15,844 nt of DNA from Verrucomicrobiota bacterium (GCA_021323835.1 JAJPKI010000161.1:1-15844), one strand, 5' to 3'. Shown: positions 6,496 through 14,104, numbered from the stretch's first letter. The notes: a model not told the origin generated them from the sequence alone. Made by a program: numbers and translations.

Positions 6496-7323
6496 GTGAA
6501 CTGGTTTATTGACCGGCATTTCTTTTTGCTCGCCGTGATTCTTTATGGCGGGAGCACGGTCTATTCTGTTTTTTTGTGGCGCCGCGGATTTCGCCGCGAT
6601 GACCACGTAAATTATTTTCTTTTGCTCGCCGCATTTACGCTGCATACGACGGCGATGGTTCTGCGCGGGTTCAATTTCAAACAATGTCCCGTCAACAATC
6701 TTTACGAAGCGATGACATTCATCTCGTGGACAATTGCCGCGGCGTATTTGGTCATCGGCCTGGCGCATCAATTGCGATTTCTCGGCGCATTCGCGTCCCC
6801 AATTTTATTCGGCATCGGCGTTTTTGCGCTTATGCCATCGCTCGACCCGCCGCATTTGCCCGGCGCGCAACCGGATTTTTCCAACGGACTCGTCAGCCTG
6901 CACGCCTCGACAATTCTTCTAGCTTACGGCGCATTTGGGCTGGCGGCGGTTTCCGCAATCATGTTTCTCACGCAGCAACACGATTTGAAATTTCACAAGC
7001 TTCGCGCCGTTCTTTCATTGCTGCCGCCGATTCAACGGCTCGAAATTGTCACGTTTCGCCTCGCACTGGCGGGATTTGTTTTATTTACCATCGGTCTGGC
7101 AATTGGAACGGCTTTGCCAAAAAAACCGGGCGAAACATTTCTATCCGACTCAAAAACGCTTTGGTCAATCTTCATGTGGCTCGCTTACGTCGTGCTCATC
7201 GCCGCGCATTGGCGGCGCGCGCAATCCAATCGTGCGTTTGCCATCAGCGTTGCCGTCGCATTCGCGTTTTTGCTGCTGACATTTTGGGGAACGAATTTGC
7301 TGTCCGGTTTACATCATCAATGA
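6496..7323 (+). CDS. HemX/CcsA family integral membrane protein
   Basis: 275 residues with about eight hydrophobic helices (near 8-28, 38-57, 71-91, 95-115, 133-158, 185-207, 222-238 and 246-268), an inner-membrane protein of the cytochrome c assembly family (CcmC/CcsA/HemX). CPVNNLYEAMTFISW (64-78) and SLHASTILLAYGAFG (134-148) are typical family segments. Where true haem-handling CcsA has the Trp-rich WGxxWxWD loop, this protein has only SDSKTLWSIFMW. That fits HemX, known in Bacillus to lower glutamyl-tRNA reductase levels, better than a haem lyase. The gene stop overlaps the hemA start (ATGA), so translation is probably coupled. The start is GTG at 6496; an ATG two bases earlier is followed at once by a stop. 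Assignment to HemX over CcsA is inferred. Confidence 0.8.
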   Translation: MNWFIDRHFFLLAVILYGGSTVYSVFLWRRGFRRDDHVNYFLLLAAFTLHTTAMVLRGFNFKQCPVNNLYEAMTFISWTIAAAYLVIGLAHQLRFLGAFASPILFGIGVFALMPSLDPPHLPGAQPDFSNGLVSLHASTILLAYGAFGLAAVSAIMFLTQQHDLKFHKLRAVLSLLPPIQRLEIVTFRLALAGFVLFTIGLAIGTALPKKPGETFLSDSKTLWSIFMWLAYVVLIAAHWRRAQSNRAFAISVAVAFAFLLLTFWGTNLLSGLHHQ

Positions 7324-8369
7324 AAATTGTCGTTATCGGCTTGAGCCATCACACGTCGCCCGTGGAATTGCGGGAACGATTCGCTTTTGCCGAAAGCAAA
7401 ATTCCCGACGCGCTGAAGTCGCTGCGTGAAAATGGAATTGCCAATGAAGCCGTGATTCTCTCGACGTGCAATCGCGTGGAAATTTACATCGCCACACAAG
7501 CTGAACCTTCCAAGGCATTTGCTGCCCTCGAACAGTTTCTCGTTCAATCTGCCAATGCGGCTGAACATGGTGGCCGTCCGCAAGGACTTTACTCGTTTGC
7601 CGAGCCGCAAAGCCTTCAACATTTGTTCAAAGTTGCCTGCGGTCTCGATTCGATGGTTCTCGGCGAAACGGAAATTCTCGGTCAATTGAAGGACGCCTAC
7701 GAACTCGCGCACAAAAATAATTTCACCGGCGCGCGATTGAACAAAGCATTTCAGCGCGCGTTCAACGTCGCCAAGCATGTGCGAACGGAAACAAATATCC
7801 AGCGCGGCAGCGTTAGCGTCGCGAGCGTCGCGGTTGAGCTGGCAGAAAAGATTTTCGATTCGCTAAGCGGTCGCGAGGTTTTAGTCATCGGCGCGGGCGA
7901 TACGAGTGAGAAAGTGGCGCGCGCATTGTTTTCGCGCGGGGCAAGAAGCATTGTCGTTGCCAGCCGTTCATTTGAACGCGCGGAAGTTCTGGCGAAGGAA
8001 TTTTCCGGACGCGCTGTGAAGTTCGACGATTGGGCAGGGGAGTTTGAGAAGATTGACATCGCCATCAGCAGCACGGCCGCGCCGCATCACATTTTGAATG
8101 CGGTGAAATTGCAGCCGATGATGAAGCATCGCAAAGACCGTCCGTTGCTGCTGATTGACATCGCCGTGCCGCGCGACATTGACCCGGCTGTGAATTTTTT
8201 GGAAAACGTTTATCTCTACAACATTGACGATTTGCAGGCGATTGCCGACGACCATTTGAAACAGCGCAAACTCGAAATTGAGCGGTGCGAAAAAATTATT
8301 TCAGAAAAAGCGGAGTCGCTTCTAGGCGCGCGAAATGGAAATCTTCATTTGCGTCCTGCGTTGGAATAA
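7320..8369 (+). CDS. hemA: Glutamyl-tRNA reductase, C-terminally short
   Basis: 349 residues. It reduces glutamyl-tRNA(Glu) to glutamate-1-semialdehyde with NADPH, the first committed step of C5-pathway tetrapyrrole synthesis. MKIVVIGLSHHTSPVELRER is the classic N-terminus. LSTCNRVEIY carries the catalytic Cys50, and HLFKVACGLDSMVLGETEILGQ (from His101) completes the catalytic domain. VLVIGAGDTSEKVA (188-200) is the NADPH-binding loop, and IDIAVPRDIDPAV and YLYNIDDLQAIAD follow as usual. The protein stops about 45 residues into the long spinal helix, so most of the roughly 90-residue C-terminal dimerisation domain of E. coli HemA is missing. No continuation exists in the 53 bases before the next gene. 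The ATG overlaps the hemX-like stop by four bases. The open frame upstream of 7320 is a shadow of the hemX-like gene. Confidence 0.96.
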   Translation: MKIVVIGLSHHTSPVELRERFAFAESKIPDALKSLRENGIANEAVILSTCNRVEIYIATQAEPSKAFAALEQFLVQSANAAEHGGRPQGLYSFAEPQSLQHLFKVACGLDSMVLGETEILGQLKDAYELAHKNNFTGARLNKAFQRAFNVAKHVRTETNIQRGSVSVASVAVELAEKIFDSLSGREVLVIGAGDTSEKVARALFSRGARSIVVASRSFERAEVLAKEFSGRAVKFDDWAGEFEKIDIAISSTAAPHHILNAVKLQPMMKHRKDRPLLLIDIAVPRDIDPAVNFLENVYLYNIDDLQAIADDHLKQRKLEIERCEKIISEKAESLLGARNGNLHLRPALE

Positions 8370-8374
8370 ATTTA

Positions 8375-8385
8375 CGTCATAAAAT
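8375..8385 (+). promoter_or_regulatory. Promoter-like -10 element before the cytochrome c gene
   Basis: CGTCATAAAAT contains TAAAAT (five of six matches to TATAAT) and ends 37 bases before the cytochrome start. The identical 11-mer, with a near-identical GTT flank, occurs at 2158-2168 before the sigma-factor gene. No good -35 is seen at the expected distance (TTGGAA at 8361-8366 is only 13 bases away). Function is inferred. Confidence 0.25.
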
Positions 8386-8422
8386 GGTTGCGCTGCGCGC
8401 TTGTGTTTGTTGACATAAATGC

Positions 8423-8785
8423 ATGAAATCTATTTTGCTTCTTACGATTCCGGCAGCTTTGGTTTTTGCTGTTGCAACAAATTCTTTCGGCGCGGATGGC
8501 AAAGCCGTTTACACGGCCAATTGTGTCAAATGCCACGGCGCGGACGGCAAAGGACAGACGAAAATGGGGAAGCGATTGGAAATCCGCGATTTCACGAAAG
8601 CTGAAACATGGAATTCTTTTGACGACGACGAGGCGTTCAAGGCGGTGAAGGACGGCATCACGCGCAACGGCGAAAAAGTGATGGGCTACAAAATGCCCGA
8701 CGACGACATCAAAGCGTCCATCGCTTACATGAAATCACTGCAAACGACGAACGCGCCCGCCGCCGATTCGACTGCGGCAAAATGA
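8423..8785 (+). CDS. Small exported class I cytochrome c
   Basis: 120 residues. Residues 1-23 form a signal peptide (Lys, then SILLLTIPAALVFAVATNSFGA), so the mature protein of about 97 residues is periplasmic. NCVKCHGADGKG supplies the CxxCH haem site (Cys34, Cys37, His38), and YKMPDDDI supplies the probable axial Met91, the pattern of monohaem cytochromes c that shuttle electrons. The C-terminus is Ala/Thr-rich and probably disordered. It lies 53 bases after hemA on the same strand, a sensible neighbourhood for a haem protein. The electron-transfer partner is not shown. A perfect TTGACA 8 bases before the ATG is too close to act as a -35 for this start. Confidence 0.95.
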   Translation: MKSILLLTIPAALVFAVATNSFGADGKAVYTANCVKCHGADGKGQTKMGKRLEIRDFTKAETWNSFDDDEAFKAVKDGITRNGEKVMGYKMPDDDIKASIAYMKSLQTTNAPAADSTAAK

Positions 8786-8828
8786 CCGGCTGAAAACGCG
8801 CTTGCCATTTAATCGGCGGATTGCTAAT

Positions 8829-8842
8829 TAACCGTCTGGTTA
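8829..8842 (+). promoter_or_regulatory. Small hairpin abutting a start codon
   Basis: TAACC (8829-8833), loop GTCT, GGTTA (8838-8842): a perfect 5-bp stem ending one base before the ATG at 8844, in the place a ribosome site would occupy. It may modulate initiation or be chance. No Shine-Dalgarno is present here. Confidence 0.2.
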
Positions 8843-8843
8843 C

Positions 8844-10127
8844 ATGGCGGAAAAAAAGGCGCACAAATCCGGTTCACAAGGCGGGACAATTATTCAATTG
8901 AATCTTGTCGGCGTTGTCATTTTCAGCATTGCGCTTGTAGCTGCTTCGGCGTTGGTCACTTACGGCTTGATAAAAACCCGCTCGGGCGAAATTCCAAAAA
9001 TCACATCCGCGTCGTCCACGACAAATCTGGACAGCGCTGACATAGAGCAAACCAACCAGCCGCCGTCGGGACAATTGGTTGTCCGTCAAATCGAATTGGA
9101 GCAGCCGGAAGAATACGTCGCTTACGAAACGACGACAAATCAGATTGAACGCTGGGTTTTTGAAAATATGTCGCTGGAACAAACGCGCGCGGCGATGCAA
9201 TCGGCGGGCGTTGCTGAAAACGAAATCCAGCGGGCGTTATCCGCGCCGATGCTGGCGACGCAGAATGGAAGCACCGTTATCACGCCGGACGATGAATTGA
9301 TTTTTTCGCTCGAACCGCAAACGCGCGCCAAATTGTATAACGTGCTGGCGCGTTCGGATGCCAACGAATTTATGCGCTTTCCATTTGTGTTCGGCACGAA
9401 CGGATTTGAAGAACGGTTTGGCATCGACAAACTGAGCGGGGAAACTTATGCGTCGTTGAAAAAATTAATTTATCGGCGCGGCGACGTTGAATGTTTTAGC
9501 GATTTAGCCACCATGCTGCGCATCATTTCCGACAACGACGAGCGATTACGTTTCGTCAAAGCCTTGTCGCGACAAACCGCTTTGCTCGTTGGCATTCGCG
9601 TTTGGCCGGACACGGACATTGATAAAATTATCCAGTATTGGAGCCGGCCAACCGGCGTGCGATTAATTGACACGCGGCCGTTGCTCGAATCGCTCAAGCG
9701 GCGCGATGGTGGCGGCGCGGCGGGCATTTTATATTTTCTGCCGCCATTTGCGCGCGAACGGCTTTACACTTATCCGCTGCCGTCGCAACCCGGCGACCCG
9801 GCAATTGATTGTCATTGGAGCACGATGAATTTTTTCAATGAAGTTCCCGACAACCGTTTTTCAGACCCGAAATTTATTTCCGCCTACATCGCGACGAATT
9901 ATTATCAAATCGCCAAGCCGACGGCTTACGGTGACATCATCTTGCTGATGGACGGCAAAAATGAAGCAATTCATTCCGCGGTTTATCTGACGGACGACAT
10001 TGTTTTCACCAAGAACGGAAACAATTTTGCGCAGCCGTGGATGTTGATGCGTCTGCAGGATTTGGAAGCCGAATACACTACGGACGTTGCGCCGCGAGTT
10101 GTCGCTTATCGCAACAAGAGCTGGTGA
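8844..10127 (+). CDS. Membrane-anchored periplasmic protein with probable NlpC/P60-like C-terminal domain
   Basis: 427 residues, no family recognised over the full length. A short basic N-terminus is followed by one hydrophobic helix (about 18-42, containing LVGVVIFSIALVAASALV), so the bulk should be periplasmic. Residues 50-100 are Ser/Thr/Gln-rich and probably a linker. Residues 105-300 look mostly helical (MSLEQTRAAMQSAGV, LATMLRIISDNDERLRFVKAL). The C-terminal 110 residues have the order seen in papain-fold NlpC/P60 or CHAP domains: a Cys in AIDCHWSTMNFF (Cys323), a GDIILLMD strand (363-370), then IHSAVYLTDDIVFTKNG with His377 and a polar third residue (Asn391). This suggests a cell-wall hydrolase or an amidase/transferase-like enzyme, but that is inference from motif spacing. 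The gene starts 58 bases after the cytochrome c gene on the same strand. Confidence 0.8.
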   Translation: MAEKKAHKSGSQGGTIIQLNLVGVVIFSIALVAASALVTYGLIKTRSGEIPKITSASSTTNLDSADIEQTNQPPSGQLVVRQIELEQPEEYVAYETTTNQIERWVFENMSLEQTRAAMQSAGVAENEIQRALSAPMLATQNGSTVITPDDELIFSLEPQTRAKLYNVLARSDANEFMRFPFVFGTNGFEERFGIDKLSGETYASLKKLIYRRGDVECFSDLATMLRIISDNDERLRFVKALSRQTALLVGIRVWPDTDIDKIIQYWSRPTGVRLIDTRPLLESLKRRDGGGAAGILYFLPPFARERLYTYPLPSQPGDPAIDCHWSTMNFFNEVPDNRFSDPKFISAYIATNYYQIAKPTAYGDIILLMDGKNEAIHSAVYLTDDIVFTKNGNNFAQPWMLMRLQDLEAEYTTDVAPRVVAYRNKSW

Positions 10128-10176
10128 GCACAATTTTCATTCGAGTATGCAGAAACCTGCCTTGCAACAGGCGATT

Positions 10177-10193
10177 GCTTCGGTAAGCTTTTT
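10177..10193 (+). terminator. Very weak terminator-like hairpin in the 75-base gap before the epimerase gene
   Basis: GCTT-CGGT-AAGC followed directly by TTTTT. The stem is only four base pairs, so it is at best a weak intrinsic terminator for the gene ending at 10127. It sits ten bases before the next ATG, which argues against it. The same gap holds a TTGCAA palindrome (10162-10167). Nothing else is seen there. Confidence 0.15.
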
Positions 10194-10202
10194 CTTCGTT
10201 TC

Positions 10203-11462
10203 ATGAATCCAAAAATCAATTTGGGGAAATTTTCGCTCGGCATGGGCGACCGCTTCGCGCATCAGGCCAAAGCGCAACTTCAAGCCTGCGTTCTCGCCGA
10301 AAAAAATGGCGCGCACGTCACGCCCGTCTGGAACAAATCCAATCGCGAACACACGATTATCGGCTCCGAACCCGCCAGTGTCCGGGCCGCCGCGCAAAAA
10401 GCCGTCAAAGAACTCGGCTGGAAAAAGCCGTGGCACATTGACGCCGACCATATTCGCCTCGAAACCGTGGACAAATTTTTGGACTCGTCCGATTTTTTTA
10501 CAATTGATGTCGCCGATTCCATCGGAAAATCCGCTTCATCCGAGGCGATTGAAAAATTTCTTGGGCATCACCCCGAACTCGTCGGCAAAATTGTGATTCC
10601 CAATGCCAGCGACGCTTTCAAAGTTTCGCGCGCGGACGCCGAGCGCATTGCCGCAAAATATCTTTTCGCCGTGCAGGAAGCTGGAGGGATTTATCGCCAC
10701 ATCGCCGAAAAAAAAGGCGACGGTAAATTTATTACCGAAGTTTCGATGGACGAAACCGACTCACCGCAAACGCCGCCGGAATTGCTGATGATTCTCGCCA
10801 TGATGGCCGGTGAAAAAATTCCATTGCAAACCATCGCGCCCAAATTTACTGGCCGCTTTAACAAAGGTGTGGATTACGTTGGCGACATCAAACAGTTTGA
10901 AAAAGAATTCAATGACGACCTCGCGGTGATTGCCTACGCCATTCGCGAATATAATCTGCCCGACACGCTGAAATTAAGCGTTCATTCCGGCAGCGACAAA
11001 TTTTCCATTTACGCGCCCATCCGCCGCGCATTACAAAAATTTGAAGCCGGGTTGCACATCAAAACCGCCGGCACGTCGTGGCTGGAAGAGTTGATTGGGT
11101 TGGCCGAAGCCGGCGGCGAAGGATTGAAGTTAGCAAAAGAAATTTATGCCGACGCGCTCGACCATAAAGACGAATTATGCGCGCCTTATGCCACGGTAAT
11201 TGACATTGACGCAAAAAAATTGCCGACGCGCGAGCAGGTGAGCGGCTGGAATTCGCAGCAATTTGTCTCTGCGCTGCGGCACGACCAAAAATGCAAAGAT
11301 TTCAATCCGCATTTTCGCCAATTGCTGCACGTCGGTTTCAAAATCGCGGCCAAGAAAGGCGACCGTTATTTGAAAATGCTCGAAAGCTGTGAAGATTCCG
11401 TCGCCCGCAACGTCACGACCAATCTCTACGACCGCCATTTGAAGCCGCTGCTCGGACTTTAA
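10203..11462 (+). CDS. Tagaturonate epimerase (UxaE) family protein
   Basis: 419 residues, no signal peptide, cytosolic. The N-terminal stretch FSLGMGDRFAHQAKAQLQAC (10-29) with TPVWNKSNREHTIIGSEPASVRA (40-61) and DADHIRLETVDKFLDSSDFFTIDVAD matches my recollection of the UxaE family. In Thermotoga, UxaE interconverts D-tagaturonate and D-fructuronate (C4 epimerisation) in galacturonate use. GGIYRHI (161-167), TEVSMDE (178-184) and LSVHSGSDKFSIYAPI (258-273) are further conserved-looking blocks whose Asp, Glu and His residues could bind a metal. No other uronate genes are in the window, so substrate and pathway are not confirmed by context, and related proteins may act on other sugars. It stands apart from its upstream neighbour by 75 bases and meets accD head-on with no base between the stops. 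Confidence 0.7.
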   Translation: MNPKINLGKFSLGMGDRFAHQAKAQLQACVLAEKNGAHVTPVWNKSNREHTIIGSEPASVRAAAQKAVKELGWKKPWHIDADHIRLETVDKFLDSSDFFTIDVADSIGKSASSEAIEKFLGHHPELVGKIVIPNASDAFKVSRADAERIAAKYLFAVQEAGGIYRHIAEKKGDGKFITEVSMDETDSPQTPPELLMILAMMAGEKIPLQTIAPKFTGRFNKGVDYVGDIKQFEKEFNDDLAVIAYAIREYNLPDTLKLSVHSGSDKFSIYAPIRRALQKFEAGLHIKTAGTSWLEELIGLAEAGGEGLKLAKEIYADALDHKDELCAPYATVIDIDAKKLPTREQVSGWNSQQFVSALRHDQKCKDFNPHFRQLLHVGFKIAAKKGDRYLKMLESCEDSVARNVTTNLYDRHLKPLLGL

Positions 11463-11470
11463 TTAAGCCG
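11453..11470. terminator. Hairpin spanning the epimerase and accD stop codons
   Basis: CGG, a bulged A, CTT, loop TAATT, AAG, CCG: a 6-bp stem with one bulge, placed exactly over both stops (11460-11462 plus, 11463-11465 minus). The stops themselves make the palindrome TTAATTAA. On the plus strand a six-T run follows at 11478-11483 (Lys codons of accD), eight bases past the stem, so weak termination of the epimerase transcript is possible. Function is inferred. Confidence 0.3.
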
Positions 11471-12416
11471 CGCCGGATTTTTTGCCGTTATTTTTTCCAG
11501 CGGCCAAAAAATCCAAATATTCGACCAATTGCGTTTTCATTTCTTTGCGCGGAACAATGGCGTCAATCAATCCGTGGTCGAGAAGAAATTCGGCGGTCTG
11601 AAATCCCGGCGGCAATTCCGCTTGCGTCGTGTCTTTAATCACGCGCGGGCCGGCAAAACCAATCATCGCGCCCGGCTCGGCGAGAATCAAATCGCCGAGA
11701 CTCGCGTAACTCGCCATCACGCCTGCCGTTGTCGGATGCGTCAAAATGCTGATGTAAGGCAATTTTTTTTGCGCGTGATACGCGAGTGCGGCGGAAGTTT
11801 TTGCCATTTGCATCAGGCTGAACATCCCTTCATACATGCGCGCGCCGCCGCTGGTGGAAATGATGACGACCGGCAATTCTTTTTCCGTGCCGCGTTCGAT
11901 GAGCCGCGTCAATTTCTCGCCGACGACTGAACCCATCGAGCCGCCGAGAAAATTGAAATCCATCACGCCGAGCGCGACGCGATGCGCGCCGATTTTTGCG
12001 AGGCCGGTGATGACGGCGTCTTTGAGCGTCGTATTTTTTTTGTAGGCTTCGAGTTTTGATTTGTAAGTGGACGCACCTTTGAAATTCAAAATATCCACGC
12101 TCGTCATTGCGGCGTCCATTTCCTCAAACGTGCAGGTTTCAACGAGCGAATGAATGCGTTCGCGCGCGCTGATTTGGAAATGATAATTGCATTTCGGACA
12201 GACTTTCAGATTTTCGTCCAATTCCTTGTCGAAAATCATTGCTGCGCAAGTCGGACATTTCGCCCACAAACCTTCGGGGATTTCTTTTTTCCTGGATTTG
12301 CCGCCGGACAATTTCGGCTTTCTCGGCAGCGATGTCGTCTTGACGGGCGGCGGCGTGAGCGCCGGCTCGACGTTTTCAAACCCGATGTTCTTTTTTACGA
12401 ACGAGGTCGTATCCAT
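11463..12416 (-). CDS. accD: Acetyl-CoA carboxylase carboxyltransferase subunit beta
   Basis: 317 residues from the ATG at 12416. With AccA it moves the carboxyl group from biotin to acetyl-CoA, giving malonyl-CoA for fatty acid synthesis. The N-terminal four-Cys zinc ribbon is clear: AKCPTCAAMIF and KVCPKCNYHF (Cys54, Cys57, Cys73, Cys76). The crotonase-like core follows, with MGSVVGEKLTRLIE, STSGGARMYEGMFSLMQMAK (oxyanion-hole glycines), HPTTAGVMASYASLGDLI and EPGAMIGFAGPRVI. Length is usual for AccD. A TTG nine bases upstream is also in frame, but the ATG is preferred. It is the last gene of the CPBP-comF-accD run, 21 bases after the comF-like stop, with no visible Shine-Dalgarno. No accA is in view. 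Confidence 0.97.
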   Translation of the reverse strand: MDTTSFVKKNIGFENVEPALTPPPVKTTSLPRKPKLSGGKSRKKEIPEGLWAKCPTCAAMIFDKELDENLKVCPKCNYHFQISARERIHSLVETCTFEEMDAAMTSVDILNFKGASTYKSKLEAYKKNTTLKDAVITGLAKIGAHRVALGVMDFNFLGGSMGSVVGEKLTRLIERGTEKELPVVIISTSGGARMYEGMFSLMQMAKTSAALAYHAQKKLPYISILTHPTTAGVMASYASLGDLILAEPGAMIGFAGPRVIKDTTQAELPPGFQTAEFLLDHGLIDAIVPRKEMKTQLVEYLDFLAAGKNNGKKSGAA

Positions 12417-12437
12417 GGAATACAAATGATATTCGAT

Positions 12438-13181
12438 TTACAATCCACGCGCAACCGTCCAAACACAAACCTCACCCGCACCGGCCTTGCGCAAAATCTT
12501 CGCGCACGCGCTCGTTGTCGCGCCTGTCGTGAAAACGTCGTCGAGCAAAATAATTTTTTTGCCGTCCAATTTTATCCCGTCGCAAATCGCGAAGGCATTT
12601 TTCATGTTGGAAGCGCGTTGTTCTTTCGTTAAACGCGTTTGCGTCAACGTCGGCTGGACTCGGCGAAGTAATTTTGTGTTAACAGGAATTTTCGTCGCGG
12701 TGCTTAAATGATTTGCCAATCGTTCCGCCTGATTAAATTCGCGCTCTCGTTCTTTCGTTGGGAACAACGGAACCGACGCAATGAAATCCCATTTTTGATT
12801 TCGCAAAACAGGTAGCGCTTCACGCAGCAACAAATCGGCGAGAAACGGCTCGAACCACAAATGCCGTTGGTATTTATAGCGATGAATAATTTCCAGCACA
12901 GCCGTTTTGGCGACAACGGCTGAACGCGCGGATGAGAAATGCAAATCCATTTCGCGGCAATTCGTGCATTCAAATTTGGTCGTGATGTCGCCTTCAAATG
13001 GCAAGCCGCAGCGTTCGCAAAACGGCGGACGGATAAACCGCACTTGTTGCCAGCAATTGGAGCAAACGAAACCGTTTCCAGCCGTCGTGCGTTCGGTTTG
13101 GCAAAGTTGACAGATTTCGGGATAGAAAAATGCAGTCGCGGCGTTCAGCCAATTGCCAATTGTTGTGACCGTTGCGCTCAT
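12438..13181 (-). CDS. ComF/GntX-family phosphoribosyltransferase-like protein
   Basis: 247 residues. The N-terminal 75 residues carry four CxxC pairs (CQLC 24-27, CSNC 40-43, CERC 55-58, CTNC 72-75), two probable zinc sites of the double zinc ribbon. A type I phosphoribosyltransferase domain follows: IIHRYKYQRH, ASVPLFPTKEREREFNQAERLA (family block usually RGFNQ; here EFNQ), LTKEQRASNMKNAF, and IILLDDVFTTGAT (210-222) as the PRPP-binding loop. ComF is needed for DNA uptake in competent bacteria, where it works with the ComFA helicase. In other species the role is unclear, and no competence gene is nearby apart from the pilus-type genes at 4358-6397. The ATG at 13181 is chosen because it overlaps the upstream CPBP stop as ATGA; the frame remains open further upstream, but inside that gene. 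Confidence 0.9.
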   Translation of the reverse strand: MSATVTTIGNWLNAATAFFYPEICQLCQTERTTAGNGFVCSNCWQQVRFIRPPFCERCGLPFEGDITTKFECTNCREMDLHFSSARSAVVAKTAVLEIIHRYKYQRHLWFEPFLADLLLREALPVLRNQKWDFIASVPLFPTKEREREFNQAERLANHLSTATKIPVNTKLLRRVQPTLTQTRLTKEQRASNMKNAFAICDGIKLDGKKIILLDDVFTTGATTSACAKILRKAGAGEVCVWTVARGL

Positions 13182-14065
13182 TTGATTGTGTAGGGCAATC
13201 GTTTCTGCAGCGGCAAAAATTGAACAACAATCAACGTGGCAATCAGAATTAAAAACGCAAGCCAGCCATCCACTATTTTTGCGCTGCCCCAAAATGAATT
13301 TGTTACGCTTGCGGGCTGAATTGTCAATTTGCCAAAACTTTGCAGGACAAAAATCCAACTGCCATGCAAGCCGATGGAAAAATACAAATTGCCGGTGCGT
13401 TGGTAGGCGAGAGCGAGAATGACGCCGACAAGCGCTAAATTGAGAAATGCCGGCAGGAAATCGCCAAAATCAAAAAGCTTTGCGAGTAAAACAAATCCCG
13501 AATTCCAGTTCACCGGGCTGGCAATATCCGCACGTTTCAGAAAATGCAGCAACGCAAATATCAAACTGCTGGCGATTAACGCAATTGGCCAGCCGAAAAC
13601 ACGTCGCAATCCACCGAAAATTGCGCCACGAAATAAAATTTCTTCCAGCGTGCCGACGACAACTGCCGCGCCGAGCGCGGAAAAAATGACGCCGACAATT
13701 TGATGCGCGGTTGCGTTTGAATTAAAGCTGCGCGCGCCAAAACCAATTTGAATTCCGGCGACAATTGCGAGTGAAATAATTCCGACCACAATGCCGCCGA
13801 AAAGTTTTTTAATTTGTCCACCGTAAGGCGGAACGATTCCGACTTCTTGCGGCGACGTTGCGCCGAGTGCTCGCATGAGCGGCCAAATGCCGATGAGCGC
13901 GAGAATTAAAAATGAGCGGTCAAGGTAGCGATGAAACGGCGCGGCGGCGATTTTCGGAAATCCGTTTGAAAACAATTGCGCCAAATGCCAGAGCCATGGG
14001 GCAATCAACGCGCCGCCGATAAAAACGAAAGCGAGATAAATGAGCAGCGCGCGGAGAGGTCGCAT
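13178..14065 (-). CDS. CPBP family intramembrane glutamic endopeptidase (CAAX protease/Abi)
   Basis: 295 residues with about eight hydrophobic helices. The three CPBP motifs are complete: TLEEILFRG with Glu141, Glu142 and Arg146; FALLHF with His174; and LHGSW with His234. These are the residues that make the glutamate-dependent active site of the family, which includes Rce1-type CAAX proteases and bacterial bacteriocin-immunity proteins. The bacterial substrate is unknown here. It heads the minus-strand run, its stop overlapping the comF-like start by four bases. A 103-base gap with repeated GACGAAA words separates it from the divergent kinase-like gene. The start ATG 14065 gives a normal N-terminal helix (ALLIYLAFVFIGGALIAPWL); no Shine-Dalgarno is seen. 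Confidence 0.92.
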   Translation of the reverse strand: MRPLRALLIYLAFVFIGGALIAPWLWHLAQLFSNGFPKIAAAPFHRYLDRSFLILALIGIWPLMRALGATSPQEVGIVPPYGGQIKKLFGGIVVGIISLAIVAGIQIGFGARSFNSNATAHQIVGVIFSALGAAVVVGTLEEILFRGAIFGGLRRVFGWPIALIASSLIFALLHFLKRADIASPVNWNSGFVLLAKLFDFGDFLPAFLNLALVGVILALAYQRTGNLYFSIGLHGSWIFVLQSFGKLTIQPASVTNSFWGSAKIVDGWLAFLILIATLIVVQFLPLQKRLPYTIK

Positions 14066-14104
14066 GAGCGGATGTTATTTTTTTTGCCGCCGGACGCAAT
14101 CGGA

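Noticed and set aside
6684..7319. Long open frame upstream of and continuous with hemA
   Set aside because: It overlaps the hemX-like gene in another frame. HemA homology begins exactly at the ATG at 7320, which overlaps the previous stop.
8390..8408. GCGC-TGC-GCGC followed by a T-rich stretch after hemA
   Set aside because: The loop is three bases and the stem only four; the T-rich part is interrupted by G residues.
8410..8436. TTGACA followed 15 bases later by TATTTT, resembling a promoter
   Set aside because: The -10 part lies inside the signal peptide codons of the cytochrome c gene, so it cannot drive that gene from its clear ATG.
12417..12425. TTG start of accD at 12425
   Set aside because: The ATG three codons later is a better start codon and nothing supports translation from the TTG.
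13182..13358. Longer reading of the ComF-like gene starting at 13358
   Set aside because: The extra 59 residues lie inside the CPBP gene and lack family resemblance; the ATGA overlap at 13178-13181 marks the real start.
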